From an uncultured Lachnospiraceae bacterium (GTDB taxonomy: Bacteria > Bacillota > Clostridia > Lachnospirales > Lachnospiraceae): a DNA stretch of 5,657 bases. Made by a program: the position numbers and the translations under genes. The notes under the pieces are model-generated. The model had not been told where the DNA came from, did not search any database, and worked only from the letters and a program-made list of their open reading frames with translations. Position 1 is the first letter of the stretch. Each line of letters begins with the position of its first letter. The stretch is from the NCBI GenBank assembly GCA_902783935.1, contig CACZTA010000335.1, positions 1-5,657 of the forward strand. The letters run 5' to 3'. Below, piece after piece: positions 5,583 to 5,657 of this stretch.

Positions 5583-5657
5583 CGAAGTGGCCATAACGCG
5601 GTGCACTCGAAATGCATTTGTCGGCTTATACCCGGCACCAGGGTTCGAATCCCTGCA
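5573..5657 (+). tRNA. tRNA-Ser(CGA), 3' end cut by the window edge
   Basis: A class II tRNA fold is readable by eye. The 5' acceptor strand is GGAGATG (5573-5579), followed by U8 and A9. The D stem is GCG/CGC (5582-5584/5597-5599) with a GG pair in the loop (5589-5590). The anticodon stem is 5601-5605/5613-5617, with loop CTCGAAA giving anticodon CGA (5608-5610), which reads UCG. A long variable arm (5618-5638) has a 5-6 bp stem, as in serine tRNAs. The T stem-loop is CAGGG-TTCGAAT-CCCTG (5639-5655). The last two bases, CA, are the start of the expected 3' acceptor strand CATCTCC; the rest, plus discriminator and any CCA, lies beyond the edge. Its first 10 nt overlap the end of tadA, and no separate promoter is visible, so it is probably made by processing of the tadA transcript. 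Confidence 0.95.

Noticed and set aside
4929..5606. 225-codon open frame on the minus strand opposite tadA
   Set aside because: It is the mirror of tadA and crosses the divergent promoter region and the tRNA; no domain or Shine-Dalgarno supports it.

Overview
The window looks like a chromosomal segment from a moderately GC-rich Firmicute of the class Clostridia, probably Lachnospiraceae-like. This is inferred from the gene families (a HAMP-less histidine kinase with an NASHELKTPL H-box, a TadA with a CMNPKAGCAGS segment, a stand-alone RelA/SpoT-type synthetase), the AGGAGG-type ribosome binding sites and the sigma-A-like promoters. No mobile element, CRISPR array or phage gene is visible, and nothing points to recent transfer.

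Layout: two divergent transcription units share a 230-bp intergenic region (4864-5093). Leftward (minus strand) runs a tight five-gene array, in transcription order: a small alarmone synthetase (4863-4174), an OmpR-type response regulator (4177-3491), its sensor histidine kinase (3494-2241), a membrane-anchored CapA-type protein (2229-907) and pyruvate kinase (869 to the left edge, cut after 289 residues). The first three genes overlap by 4 bp at each junction (GTGA, ATGA). CapA follows after 11 bp and pyruvate kinase after 37 bp. I see no terminator between them, so a single operon driven by an extended -10 promoter at about 4999-5027 is the simplest reading.

Rightward (plus strand) lies tadA (5094-5582), the tRNA adenosine deaminase, followed by a tRNA-Ser(CGA) gene cut by the right edge. 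The tRNA begins inside the tadA coding region: its acceptor stem supplies the last three sense codons and the stop codon of tadA. The tadA promoter sits so close to the ATG that the mRNA is predicted to have almost no 5' leader.

Taken together, the leftward operon links (p)ppGpp synthesis, an envelope-sensing two-component system, a cell-surface CapA protein and a central glycolytic enzyme; the functional connection is inference. All the protein families are known. The points most worth checking are the tadA/tRNA-Ser overlap, the apparently leaderless tadA mRNA, the Asn in TadA at the position of E. coli Asp108, and the translationally coupled alarmone synthetase/two-component cassette with its structured leader.
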